Part shown: positions 23,724 to 32,200 of the stretch, piece after piece
Numbering within the stretch: the stretch's first letter is position 1
Layout: each line of letters starts with the position of its first letter
Assembly (NCBI GenBank): GCA_036562635.1
Contig: DATCJU010000158.1
Coordinates: 1-40,792 of the forward strand
DNA: 40,792 bases
Direction of reading: 5' to 3'
Origin: DATCJU01 sp036562635
GTDB lineage: Bacteria; Actinomycetota; Actinomycetes; Mycobacteriales; Pseudonocardiaceae
The notes under the pieces: model-generated
Databases searched by the model: none
What the model saw: the letters and a program-made list of their open reading frames with translations, nothing else
What the model was told of the DNA's origin: nothing
Position numbers and translations under genes: made by a program

Positions 23724-25595
23724 TCAGTTGGTGGCGTTGTCGCCACCGGTTTCGTCGGCCTTCTTCCTGCTGGTCGTCGACCTGCTCGTCCTCGACTTGG
23801 CAGTGGTGGTCGACTTGCTCGTGGTCGACTTGGTAGTGGCCGAGGTCTTGGACTTCGTGGTCGACCGCGTGGAGCGGGTGCTCTTGGTTCCGCTCGTGCT
23901 CTTCGTCGTACCAGCGCTCTTGCTCTTGGCGCCGCTGCGGGTGGTCGTCGTCTTGCGGGTGCTGCCGGACGTGGTGCTCCGGCGGCGTGTCTTGGGCGCC
24001 GGAGCAGGCTTCTCCGCCTCGGTCGGTTCGGCCGAGGCCTCGGTGTCCGTCTTCGCGGCGTCGGTCTTGTCGGTCTCCGCCTGCTCGGTGGCGGTTTCCG
24101 TGGTGTCCGCCTTGACGTCGGCCTTAGCGGCGTCGGCCTTGTCGGCGTCGGCCTCGGCGGTGGTCTTGACGTCGGCCTCCGCCGTGTTCGCCGTGGCGTC
24201 CGCTTCCGTGGTGTCGGCCTTCTCGGCGGTGACCTCCGCGGCGTCCGTCCCCGGGGCCTCCTCCGCCGTGGTGTCGGTCCTGGCGGTCTCCGCCTGCTCG
24301 GTGGCGGTTTCCGTGGTGTCCGCCTTGACGTCGCCCTTGGCGGCGTCGGTCTTGTCGGCGTCGGCCTCGGCGGTGGTGGGCTCCGCGGTCTCCGCCGGGG
24401 CCGCGTCCGACTTCTCGGTGGCCGTCTCGGCGGTGCCGGATTCTGCGGCCTCCGTCTTCTCCGCGGTCTCGGTCGGGGTGTCCGTGGTGGACCCGGCGGG
24501 GGCCTCCGCCGGGGAGGCGGCACCGGTCCGGCCGTCACCGGCGCTGTCCTGAGCCTGCGACGAGGCGGATTCCGCGGTCCCGGCCTCCGCCGTGGCGTCG
24601 GTCTCGGATCCGCTGTCGGTGGCGTCCGCGTCCCGAGTCTGCTGCGGAGCCGACTCTGTGCCCTCGGCCTCGGTGGTCCCGGCCTCGGTCGTCGCGGCGG
24701 ACGTGGCCTCCGCGGTGTCCTTCCCGGTCTTCCCGGAGGTGGCAACCGCCGGACTGTCCGACGTGGACTGCTCGGTGCCGGAGGCGTCGGCCGCGGCGGT
24801 GACGTCCTCGCCCGCGGTGGGCTCCTGGGCCGCCTTGCTGTGCAGCAGCCGGGCGACCTCGGCCCGCAGCGCGACGAACACCTCCGACTCGCGGGTGGTG
24901 ATCTGGTCCCGCTCCTCCGGCAGGTCGACGGTCAGGTCGGCCAGCAGGCGGGCCGGGGACTTCGACAGCACCAGCACCCGGTCACCCAGGTACACGCTCT
25001 CGTCGATGTCGTGGGTGACCAGCAGGATGGTCGTGCCGTACTCCTTGCGCACCCGCAGTACCAGGTCCTCCAGCTCGAACCTGGTCTGCGCGTCGACCGA
25101 GGCGAACGGCTCGTCCATCAGCAGCAGCGAGGGGCGGTAGGCCAGCGCCCGGGCGATGGCCACCCGCTGCTGCATACCACCGGAGAGCTGCCACGGGAAC
25201 TTACGGGCGTGTGCACCCAGCCCCACCCACTCCAGGGCCTCACGGGCCCGCTCCCGGCGCTCGGCCTTGCCCAGGGTGCGGCGCAGCGGGAACTCGACGT
25301 TGCGCTGGACGGTGAGCCAGGGGAACAACGAACGGCTGTAGTCCTGGAACACCACGGCCAGGTCCTTCGGCACACCCTTGACCGGGTCGCCGTGCAGGCT
25401 GACCTCGCCGCGGGTCGGCTCCTGCAGGCCGGAGAGGCAGCGGAGCAGGGTCGACTTGCCGCACCCGGACGGCCCGACGATGCACACCAGCTGGCCGGCC
25501 TCGACGGTGAAGGAGAGCCGGTCGATGGCGGTGTGCTCGCCTTCCTTGGCACGGTACGTGTGGCCGAGGTCGGTCACCTCGAGCATGGTCGGCAC
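23724..25595 (-). CDS. SsuB/TauB-like ABC ATPase with long repetitive C-terminal tail
   Basis: 623 aa, against about 250-270 for the family. Residues 1-255 are a complete nitrate/sulfonate/taurine-type ATPase: Walker A GPSGCGKST (41-49), Q-loop Gln84, signature LSGGMQQR (137-144), Walker B LLLMDEP (157-163), H-loop His195. From about 258 to 530 the protein is low-complexity and acidic (Ala, Thr, Glu, Asp), with long near-repeats such as EADADKTDAAKGDVKADTTE. The last ~89 residues are basic, Lys/Arg/Ser/Thr-rich, histone-H1-like, ending in a short acidic tip. No stop or frameshift interrupts the frame. GTG has AGGAGG at 6 nt and lies 1 nt after the permease stop. The tail has no known role in transport. 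Confidence 0.9.
   Translation of the reverse strand: MPTMLEVTDLGHTYRAKEGEHTAIDRLSFTVEAGQLVCIVGPSGCGKSTLLRCLSGLQEPTRGEVSLHGDPVKGVPKDLAVVFQDYSRSLFPWLTVQRNVEFPLRRTLGKAERRERAREALEWVGLGAHARKFPWQLSGGMQQRVAIARALAYRPSLLLMDEPFASVDAQTRFELEDLVLRVRKEYGTTILLVTHDIDESVYLGDRVLVLSKSPARLLADLTVDLPEERDQITTRESEVFVALRAEVARLLHSKAAQEPTAGEDVTAAADASGTEQSTSDSPAVATSGKTGKDTAEATSAATTEAGTTEAEGTESAPQQTRDADATDSGSETDATAEAGTAESASSQAQDSAGDGRTGAASPAEAPAGSTTDTPTETAEKTEAAESGTAETATEKSDAAPAETAEPTTAEADADKTDAAKGDVKADTTETATEQAETARTDTTAEEAPGTDAAEVTAEKADTTEADATANTAEADVKTTAEADADKADAAKADVKADTTETATEQAETDKTDAAKTDTEASAEPTEAEKPAPAPKTRRRSTTSGSTRKTTTTRSGAKSKSAGTTKSTSGTKSTRSTRSTTKSKTSATTKSTTSKSTTTAKSRTSRSTTSRKKADETGGDNATN
24072..24164 (-). repeat. 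93-bp direct repeat, copy A (in the ATPase tail)
   Basis: It matches 24285-24377 at 90 of 93 positions, offset 213 bp (71 codons), so it stays in frame. It encodes the TAEADADK...KADTTETATEQAET-type segment of the acidic tail. Confidence 0.9.
24285..24377 (-). repeat. 93-bp direct repeat, copy B (in the ATPase tail)
   Basis: Partner of 24072-24164, with three visible mismatches. It shows that the tail grew by in-frame duplication. Confidence 0.9.
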
Positions 25596-25596
25596 G

Positions 25597-26520
25597 TCAT
25601 CCTCCTGTCTTGGCCGACTGGGCGGCGTTCTGCGAGGGGTGCCACGACAGCACCCTGCGTTCGAATGCCAGCAGCAGCGTGTTCAGCGCGTAGCCGAGGA
25701 TCCCGAGCAGCACGATCCAGGCCCACATGGCGGGCATGTTGGCCGTGACCTGCGCATACCGGATCTTGTATCCGATGCCGTCGGCGGACCCCACCAGCTC
25801 GGAGATGACCATGACCACCAGCGACAGCGACAGGCTCACCCGGAGCCCGGCCATGATCTTCGGCAGGGCGGCCGGCAGCACGACGCCCGTCACCCACTGC
25901 CAGCGGGGGATGCGGAAGGCCCGTGCGGTCTGCTCCTTGACCTGGTCCACCGACTGCGCACCGTCCACGGTGTTGAGCAGGATCGGCCAGAGCACCGCGA
26001 ACACGATGGTGGCGATCCGCATCTCGTCGGCCAGGCCGAACAGGACGATGAACACCGGGAGCAGGGCCGGCGGGGGCATGGCGCGGAGGAAGGACAGCAA
26101 CGCGCCGGTGTACGCCATGGCGACGGTCGACCGACCGAGGGCCATGCCGAGCGGGATACCGATGGCGCAGGCCAGCAGCCAGGCCGTGAGCATGCGGCGC
26201 AGGCTGGGCAGGATGTCGTCGAAGACGGGATCACCCAGGAAGAGCTGGGACGCCGGTCCACCGAACCACAGTTCGAACCCGGCACCCAGGATGGTGGTCG
26301 GCGGTGGGAAGAACGGACTGCCCACGGCCAGGGTGATCAGCTCCCAGCAGCACACGAGGACCAGGAACGGTCCCCAGCTGTGGACGAGGTGCTTCCAGTC
26401 GACCCGGCGCAACCAGGATGTGCGGGGCCCGGTGGGTCCGGCCATGGGCTCTCCTGTGTCGTGCGAGGTGTCCGTTCCCGGTTGGCTCTCGGGCGCGGTT
26501 GGCCTGGTGGAGGTGCTCAC
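25597..26520 (-). CDS. ABC transporter permease 1 (SsuC/TauC-like)
   Basis: 307 aa. After a ~40-residue polar N-terminus there are about six membrane spans (for example FLVLVCCWELITLAVG and LSLSLVVMVISELVG). The cytoplasmic EAA loop is EQTARAFRIPRWQWVTGVVLPAALPKIMAGLR, the ATPase docking site of this family. It belongs to the binding-protein-dependent permeases for nitrate, sulfonates, taurine or related solutes. Its GTG overlaps the stop of permease 2 by 3 nt, with GGGAGG 4 nt upstream, and the ATPase gene follows after 1 nt, so the genes are translationally coupled. Confidence 0.9.
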   Translation of the reverse strand: MSTSTRPTAPESQPGTDTSHDTGEPMAGPTGPRTSWLRRVDWKHLVHSWGPFLVLVCCWELITLAVGSPFFPPPTTILGAGFELWFGGPASQLFLGDPVFDDILPSLRRMLTAWLLACAIGIPLGMALGRSTVAMAYTGALLSFLRAMPPPALLPVFIVLFGLADEMRIATIVFAVLWPILLNTVDGAQSVDQVKEQTARAFRIPRWQWVTGVVLPAALPKIMAGLRVSLSLSLVVMVISELVGSADGIGYKIRYAQVTANMPAMWAWIVLLGILGYALNTLLLAFERRVLSWHPSQNAAQSAKTGG

Positions 26521-27287
26521 TCGGCCTCCCTCGTCGTCGTGGTGCTCCACGGGAGCCAGCGGCGCTGTGCCCATTCCAGGGAGCTGTTGGCCAGCCAGCC
26601 GCAGAGACCGGCGATCACGGTCGCGGCCAACACCGGGGCCATCACGGCACTGTTGGTGCTGATCTCCAGGATGAACCGGCCGAGGCCGACGGAACCTCCG
26701 GCGGTCATCTCGGTGGTGATCACCACGACCAGCGAGATGGCGGCGGAGACCCGGATACCGGTGAGCACGAACGGCGCCGCGCTGGGCAGGGAGACCCGGA
26801 GGAGGACCGCCAGCCGGCCCAACCCGAAGGAACGGGCGGTCTGGATCAGCAACGGATCCACTTCGTCGAGGGCGTAGACGGCGTTGAGCAGGATCGGCCA
26901 CACGCCGGCGTAGACGGCGAGGGCGATCTTCGCGTCGGGTCCGCCGCCGAAGGCCACGATGACCAGCGGGATCAGCGCCACGGACGGGATCGGACGCAGG
27001 AACTCGATGACCGCTCTGGTGCCGGTGCGCAGGATCGGGACGCTGCCCAGCAGCAGTCCGAGCGGGACCGCGACCACGGTGGCGATGCCGAGGGCGATGA
27101 GCCACGCGAGCACGGTGGCGATCAGGTCGAGCAGGAACTTCTGTTGGGTGAGCAGATCGACCAGCTCGACCAGGATGACGGAAGTGGGCGGTAGGTAGTC
27201 CTGTTCGGCCAGCCCGGACCGGCCGACCACCTCCCAGAACAGGAGGAAGCCGGCCAGTCCGAGCAGGCTCCGGGTGACGGAGCGCAT
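26517..27287 (-). CDS. ABC transporter permease 2 (SsuC/TauC-like)
   Basis: 256 aa with about six spans and an EAA loop reading LIQTARSFGLGRLAVLLRVSLPSAAPFVLTGIR. It is homologous in kind to permease 1 but clearly diverged from it in sequence, so the pair is not a recent duplication. Single-permease SsuABC/TauABC systems form homodimers; two permeases beside one ATPase suggest a heterodimeric channel. The ATG at 27287 has GGAGAAG about 10 nt upstream. It follows the binding-protein gene after 22 nt. Confidence 0.9.
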   Translation of the reverse strand: MRSVTRSLLGLAGFLLFWEVVGRSGLAEQDYLPPTSVILVELVDLLTQQKFLLDLIATVLAWLIALGIATVVAVPLGLLLGSVPILRTGTRAVIEFLRPIPSVALIPLVIVAFGGGPDAKIALAVYAGVWPILLNAVYALDEVDPLLIQTARSFGLGRLAVLLRVSLPSAAPFVLTGIRVSAAISLVVVITTEMTAGGSVGLGRFILEISTNSAVMAPVLAATVIAGLCGWLANSSLEWAQRRWLPWSTTTTREAE

Positions 27288-27309
27288 GGTGTCTAGTGCT
27301 TCTCCGAGA

Positions 27310-28344
27310 TCACTGCTGGGATTCCTGGGATTCCGGCCGGAACACCATCTCCTCGGCGTTCACCGGACCGGAGATCAGCTGGAATTCCAGGAGCAGGTCG
27401 GCGACCCGCTGCAGCCGGACCGCCTCCACGCTGGTCGGGAACGAACCCAGGTTCATCAGGGAGATGGTCTCCTTGTCGATGTTGGTGTACTCGGCGACCA
27501 GCTCCTCGACCACCTTACGGTCGGCTGCCTCGGCCTGAGCCTTGAGCACCGCCCGCTGGAAGGCGGCCACGGTCTTGGGGTACTTCTTCGCGAAATCCTC
27601 GGTGGTGGCGTAGCCGGCCAGCGACAGTTCGGCGTTGGGACCGGAGGCGGCGTCGAACACCTTCACCGCGCCGAACTGCTTCTGTGCCTGGGTGATGAAC
27701 GGCTCGACCAGCAGGGCGGCGTCGAACGTGCCGTCGTTGAATCCGGCCATCATGGCCGGGAAGGACAGGATCTGCCACTTGACGTTGTTGTAGTCCAGGC
27801 CGTGGTCCTTCAGGACGGCCTTGACCGAGGTGTCCGAGATGCTGCCCTCGGAGACCACCGCCACCCGCCTGCCCGGGACGTCCTGCGGTCCCTTGACCGG
27901 AGAGTTCGGCGGTGCCATGAGGACCATGACGTTGTCCTTGGCCGCGTAGCCGTCCACCACGATCTTCAGCCGGGCAGTGCCCTGGGACTGGTTGATGAAG
28001 AAGGGCACGTGGCTGGCGAAGGCGAAGTCCAGCGCACCGCCGATCATGTCCGTGACGGCCTGGGGACCACCCGGGGTGTCAACCAGCTCGACCTGGAGGC
28101 CCTCCTCGGCGAAGTAGCCCTTCTTGATCGCCAGGTGGACCGGGGCCAGGTCGACCACCGGCTGGACGCCGATGGTGATGCGCTCCTTCTCGACCTTGTC
28201 GTTGCCCTGGGCCTCGTCGGTGTTCGAACCGCCGAGCAGGCTGCAGCCGGCCAGGGTGACTGCGGCGGTCAGTGCGGTGGCCGCCTTCAGCAGGGAGCGG
28301 AGCGGGTGGGATCTCGGCGCGGCACGGCCGTCGCGTCGAACCAT
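27310..28344 (-). CDS. ABC transporter substrate-binding lipoprotein (NMT1/SsuA-like)
   Basis: 344 aa. Lipoprotein signal with lipobox LAGC (Cys34), then a periplasmic-binding fold of the nitrate/sulfonate/thiamine-precursor type: ITIGVQPVVDLAPVHLAIKKGYFAEEGLQVELVDTPGG, a DFAFASHVPFF strand and VSEGSISDTSVKAVLKDHGL. It delivers a small solute to the two permeases. The ligand cannot be read from sequence; aliphatic sulfonates, taurine or pyrimidine precursors are typical for relatives. First gene of the operon, behind a cluster of palindromes that suggests tight repression. ATG at 28344 has GAGGAGAG upstream. Confidence 0.9.
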   Translation of the reverse strand: MVRRDGRAAPRSHPLRSLLKAATALTAAVTLAGCSLLGGSNTDEAQGNDKVEKERITIGVQPVVDLAPVHLAIKKGYFAEEGLQVELVDTPGGPQAVTDMIGGALDFAFASHVPFFINQSQGTARLKIVVDGYAAKDNVMVLMAPPNSPVKGPQDVPGRRVAVVSEGSISDTSVKAVLKDHGLDYNNVKWQILSFPAMMAGFNDGTFDAALLVEPFITQAQKQFGAVKVFDAASGPNAELSLAGYATTEDFAKKYPKTVAAFQRAVLKAQAEAADRKVVEELVAEYTNIDKETISLMNLGSFPTSVEAVRLQRVADLLLEFQLISGPVNAEEMVFRPESQESQQ

Positions 28345-28375
28345 GCTGACTCTCTCCTCGATGAGAACTGATCAG

Positions 28376-28426
28376 GGCGTGGGGCACGCCGATGGCGTGG
28401 GGCACGCCTGGTAGTGGCGGTGCCAC
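28376..28426 (-). promoter_or_regulatory. Array of three palindromes upstream of the transporter operon
   Basis: GGCGTG-GGG-CACGCC occurs twice, exactly, at 28376-28390 and 28394-28408. A related GTGGC-GGT-GCCAC lies at 28414-28426. Centres are 18-19 bp apart. The array sits 32 to 82 nt upstream of the binding-protein ATG, and its far end touches a possible -10 (TAGGGT on the minus strand, 28425-28430). It is a likely operator for a dimeric repressor; the regulator is not encoded nearby. Confidence 0.6.
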
Positions 28427-28442
28427 CCTAGAAGGTGGAACA

Positions 28443-28460
28443 CACAGACAACAGTCTGTG
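28443..28460 (-). promoter_or_regulatory. CACAGAC-AACA-GTCTGTG palindrome over the presumed -35
   Basis: Perfect 7-bp arms with a 4-nt centre. On the minus strand it contains TTGTCT, usable as a weak -35 with a short 15-nt spacer to TAGGGT. It differs in sequence from the neighbouring GGCGTG array and so may bind a second regulator. Confidence 0.45.
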
Positions 28461-28923
28461 GTTACAACATCATCGTTACCAACAGAGCACTCACTCGTTA
28501 GTTGGCCGCTTGCCGCCTTCTGTTCGACGGAAGAGCACGTTGGTTACCCAGCGCAACCATTTGGGTGTCCAAGTAGGACTCGTCGACTAAGTGCCCGTGG
28601 TGGTCCGGTGGCGATGTTCGACGCTTCTGCTGCAGGTAGATCGACGTTCTCCGCGCACTGTGGAGCGATCGCGACGTCGTGATCGGAGTCCGCCACGAAG
28701 CAAGAGAAGGGGTGATCATCGTCGCTCGGTGTGGCGAAGGCAGGATGAGGTGACCGTGCTATGGACAACGGAGGGTGTTGAGTGCACTCTTCATATGCGC
28801 ACTGTCACTCAAAAGTGTGACCACTGTGGGGCGGTCGTGCTGAGGAGTGCTTGCCCAGGGTGAGTACACTCCGCTCCGACCGGGGTGTTTGCACCATCGA
28901 GGGTGTCACGCGAGGGAGTAAGG
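28461..28923. other. AT-richer spacer between the transporter operon and the conservon
   Basis: No gene is supported on either strand. GTTACCAAC (28475-28483) and GTTGGTTAC (28539-28547) form an imperfect inverted pair. GAGTGCACTC (28780-28789) is a perfect palindrome, with a one-mismatch copy GAGTACACTC at 28862-28871. Base composition is distinctly less GC-rich than the flanks. Confidence 0.5.
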
Positions 28924-29049
28924 ATGACGAATCGAGCCGCAGCGGCCGCTGTGCCGACGTCGCCGCTCTCCGCGGCCCGGCTGCCCCGGAACCGGCAGGA
29001 GTACGTGCCGAACACGCGGGCATCGCTCGTCTCGCCCGTGAGGAACTAG
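28924..29049 (+). CDS. Putative small 41-aa protein upstream of the conservon
   Basis: ATG with GAGGGAG and AAGG just upstream, 42 codons including stop. It begins MTNRAAAAAVPTSPLSAARL and continues into an Arg/Asn-rich half (NRQEYVPNTR). It has no membrane span or known motif. The frame shows G/C-biased third positions and a plausible ribosome site, but nothing else supports it. It may be a short leader for the cvn operon 150 nt downstream, or chance. Confidence 0.35.
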   Translation: MTNRAAAAAVPTSPLSAARLPRNRQEYVPNTRASLVSPVRN

Positions 29050-29060
29050 GCGTGGTTGTG

Positions 29061-29073
29061 GTGAACCGTTCAC
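29061..29073 (+). promoter_or_regulatory. GTGAAC-C-GTTCAC palindrome upstream of the conservon
   Basis: Perfect 6-bp arms around one base, 128 nt before the cvnA start. Part of it (AACCGTTCACAC) also occurs over the -35 of paralogue 1 at 20417-20428. Possible operator. Confidence 0.4.
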
Positions 29074-29166
29074 ACCGTCATCGGATGGGCCCGATCAGGT
29101 CCTCCCCCCTTGTCTTCGACCACTTTGCCGCTGCTCGGCCGGACGCCGTCGCCGACAAGAACGCCG

Positions 29167-29172
29167 TAGGCT
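29167..29172 (+). promoter_or_regulatory. Likely -10 of the conservon operon
   Basis: TAGGCT, the same hexamer as before the kinase (3265) and malic enzyme (37115) genes. It is followed by a leader of about 20 nt with GGAGG (29185-29189) before the GTG at 29201. Confidence 0.45.
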
Positions 29173-29200
29173 CCGGTGCGACCTGGAGGACTAGCTGATC

Positions 29201-32200
29201 GTGGCCCGTCAGGACACCTCTCCCCAGGGCAGCCTGGATTCCCTGCCCGCGGAGGACCGTGAGGACGCCCGCGCTGGGGCCACCGCGTCCTCCGAATTCC
29301 GGCGCGGTGACACTGCGCCGAACAAGCCTCGGCGCCGTTCCGGTATCTGGAACTGGCGCCTGCGCAGCAAGCTCGCCGCGATTCTCCTCGTCCCCACCCT
29401 CACCTCACTGGTGTTCGGTGGGCTCCGTGTGGCGAACTCGGTGGAGAGCGCGGACCAGTACTGGCGGATCGTCAAACACGTCAGCGTCAGCGAGGACGTG
29501 GCCGGACTGGTCCACGCGCTGCAGGGTGAGCGGGCCGAAGTCATCCGTTTCATCGGTGCCGGCGGTGCCAACCCACAGGGCGACCGCACCGCGATGGACC
29601 AGCAGTTCACCAAGGTGGACGCGTCCATCACCGAGCTGAAGGCCACGGTGGCCGAGTACCGGGAGGACCTCAACCCCCTCCTGATCAAGCCGCTCGAGCA
29701 GGCCTTCTACCGTCTGGACAACCTGCCCGCCCTGCGCGACGCCGCACTGAGCGGCTACCCCGCCTACGGTGTGACCGTCGCCTACTCCAGCCTCATCGGT
29801 GAACTGCTCGAGGTCCACAAGCAGACCGTCACGGCGAGCTCGACCACCGAGGCGGCGCAGAACACCGCGGCTCAGGCGGCCCGTGCGCTGGAGGCGCTGA
29901 CCCGGGCCAAGGAAGCGGTCTCCCGGCAGCAGGCGCTGCTGACCTCCGCGCTCTTCCGTGAGTCCTTCGAGTCGGACGAGGCGGACCAGGTGCGGAGTGC
30001 CGACGCGCAGTACGCCGCCGCACTCGACGAGTTCAACAACGCGGCTCCGCCTGAGCTGCGTGACGCGTTCTTCAGGACCGTCGCCGGTGCCGAGGTCGAC
30101 GTCCGGCAGCGCATCAAGCTGCGTGCCCTGCTGAGCCACGAGCGCGGTGACCCGATCAACGCGGACAGCGCCGAGCGGCTCGGTACGACCCAGTGGAACG
30201 AGGTCTCGGCCGCGACCGTCGGCATGCTGCGCGCGGTCGAGGAGGGTGGCCTCACCGCGCTGCGCGAGCAGGCCGAGTCGCTCGCCAACGACGAGGTGCA
30301 GTTCGCCACCATCGAGGTCGTCACGGTCGTCCTCATCTTCATCCTGACCCTGGCGCTCACCTCGTACGTCGCCCGGACCCTGCTCAGTCCGCTGCGCGTG
30401 CTGCGGCGCACCGCGCTGGAGGTGGCGCAGCACAAGCTGCCCGAGGCCATCGAGCGCCTGGAGAAGACCGAGGGTTCCTCGGTGCCGGACGTCTCCGTGG
30501 AGCCGGTGAACGTCCACACCACCGAGGAGATCGGTCAGCTGGCCCGTGCGTTCGACGCGGTGCACAACGAGGCGATCCGGATGGCGGCCGAGCAGGCGCT
30601 GATGCGGGCGAACGTCAACGCGATGTTCGTCAACCTGTCCCGGCGCAGCCAGGCCCTGGTCGAGCGACAGCTCAGCCTCATCGACCGCCTGGAGCAGGAC
30701 GAGCAGGACCCGGACCAGCTGGCCCACCTGTTCGAGCTGGACCACCTGGCCACCCGTATGCGGCGCAACTCGGAGAACCTGCTGGTTCTCGCGGGTACCG
30801 ATCTGTCCCGCCGCCTCACCCGGCCGGTGCCGATCTCCGAGATCGTGGGCGCCGCCGTGTCCGAGGTGGAGCAGTACGCCCGTGTCGACGTCACGCCGGG
30901 ACCGGAGGTCGCGCTCCTCGGTCGTGCGGTCAACGACGTGGTGCACCTGGTTGCCGAGCTGCTGGACAACGCGACCGCCTTCTCCGACCCGCAGACCCGG
31001 GTCACGGTGCGCATCGCCCGCACCCGCGCCAAGGAGCTGGTCATCGAGATCACCGACCGCGGCGTGGGTATGTCCGACCAGGACCTGGAGGAGGCCAACG
31101 AGCGGCTCGCCAACCCGCCGCGGGTCGACGTCGGTGTCTCCCGTCGCATGGGCCTGTACGTGGTCGCGCGGCTGGCCAAGCGGCACAACATCAAGGTCCA
31201 GCTGCGTACCGACTACGTCGACGGCGGCATCACGGCGCTGGTCATGCTGCCGAAGGACCTGATCATCGAGCAGGCGGGCGACAACCCGCTCACCGGCTCG
31301 TTCCCCTCGGCCTCGCAGACCGGTCCGCAGTCCGCGCTGACCCCGCTGGGTCCGTCCACCGGTCCGCAGCCCGCGTTGCCTCCGCTGGGCCCGTCCACCG
31401 GTCCGCAGCCCGCGTTGGGCGGCTCGGCCGCACAGTCGGCCCAGCCGACGCGGCAGGTTCCGGCGCTCCAGCCGCTCGGGGTGTCCGTGCAGGTGCAGGA
31501 GTCCGGTGCCCAGAACGACGATCCGGCGGCGGTCCCGCAGGACACCACGGACGCGGCGGGCGAGCCGACCCGCCAGATCCAGCCGACGGACCCCTACGCC
31601 CAGCGGTCGGGTGCCGGCTTCGAGGACCAGGACATCCACTCCGAGCTCGAGTTGGCGGACGACGGAGAGCAGGACGGCAGGTGTGGCCCGCCGCCCTCGA
31701 CCAGCTCCGGTGAGTACGGTCCGGGGAGTCTGTTCTGGACGGACGACTCCACCAAGACCAACCTGTCCGCCGCCCAGCCGTCGTCCTCGCAGCTCGACGA
31801 GCCGGCGTCGACCTCCTGGGACGGTGGTGCCTCTCGCCCCGCCGACTCCGAGTCGCAGGGGACCGCAGGGGCACAGCAGAGCGTGGACGCGCCGACCGAG
31901 CGGCTGCCGATCTACGAGGCGGTGCTCAGTCAGTGGTTCCAGAGCGTGGCCGACGAGATCCCGGAGGAGACGGCTCCGCCGCGGCCGTCGGATCACCTCC
32001 GTTCCGGCTCGACGGACACGTCCACCGGTTCGGGCGCCGGCCAGCGGCCCACGCAGGGCACGGCGCGCGGTGGGCAGCAGGCCGAGGCGCCGGCTCCCGC
32101 CCAGCAGACCCAGCACACGCCTGAGCCGAAGCCGCTGCCGCGCCGGCAGCAGCGCACGGAGCAGGCCAAGGTGCAGCAGTCGGCGGGTTGGGGTGCCGGC

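Noticed and set aside
28376..28426. Short repeats considered as a CRISPR array
   Set aside because: Units are 15 bp palindromes with 3-5 bp between them, only two exact copies, no spacers and no cas genes; operator array fits better.
28498..28768. Minus-strand frames of 73-74 codons in the AT-richer spacer
   Set aside because: No ribosome site, no third-position GC bias and no recognisable motif.
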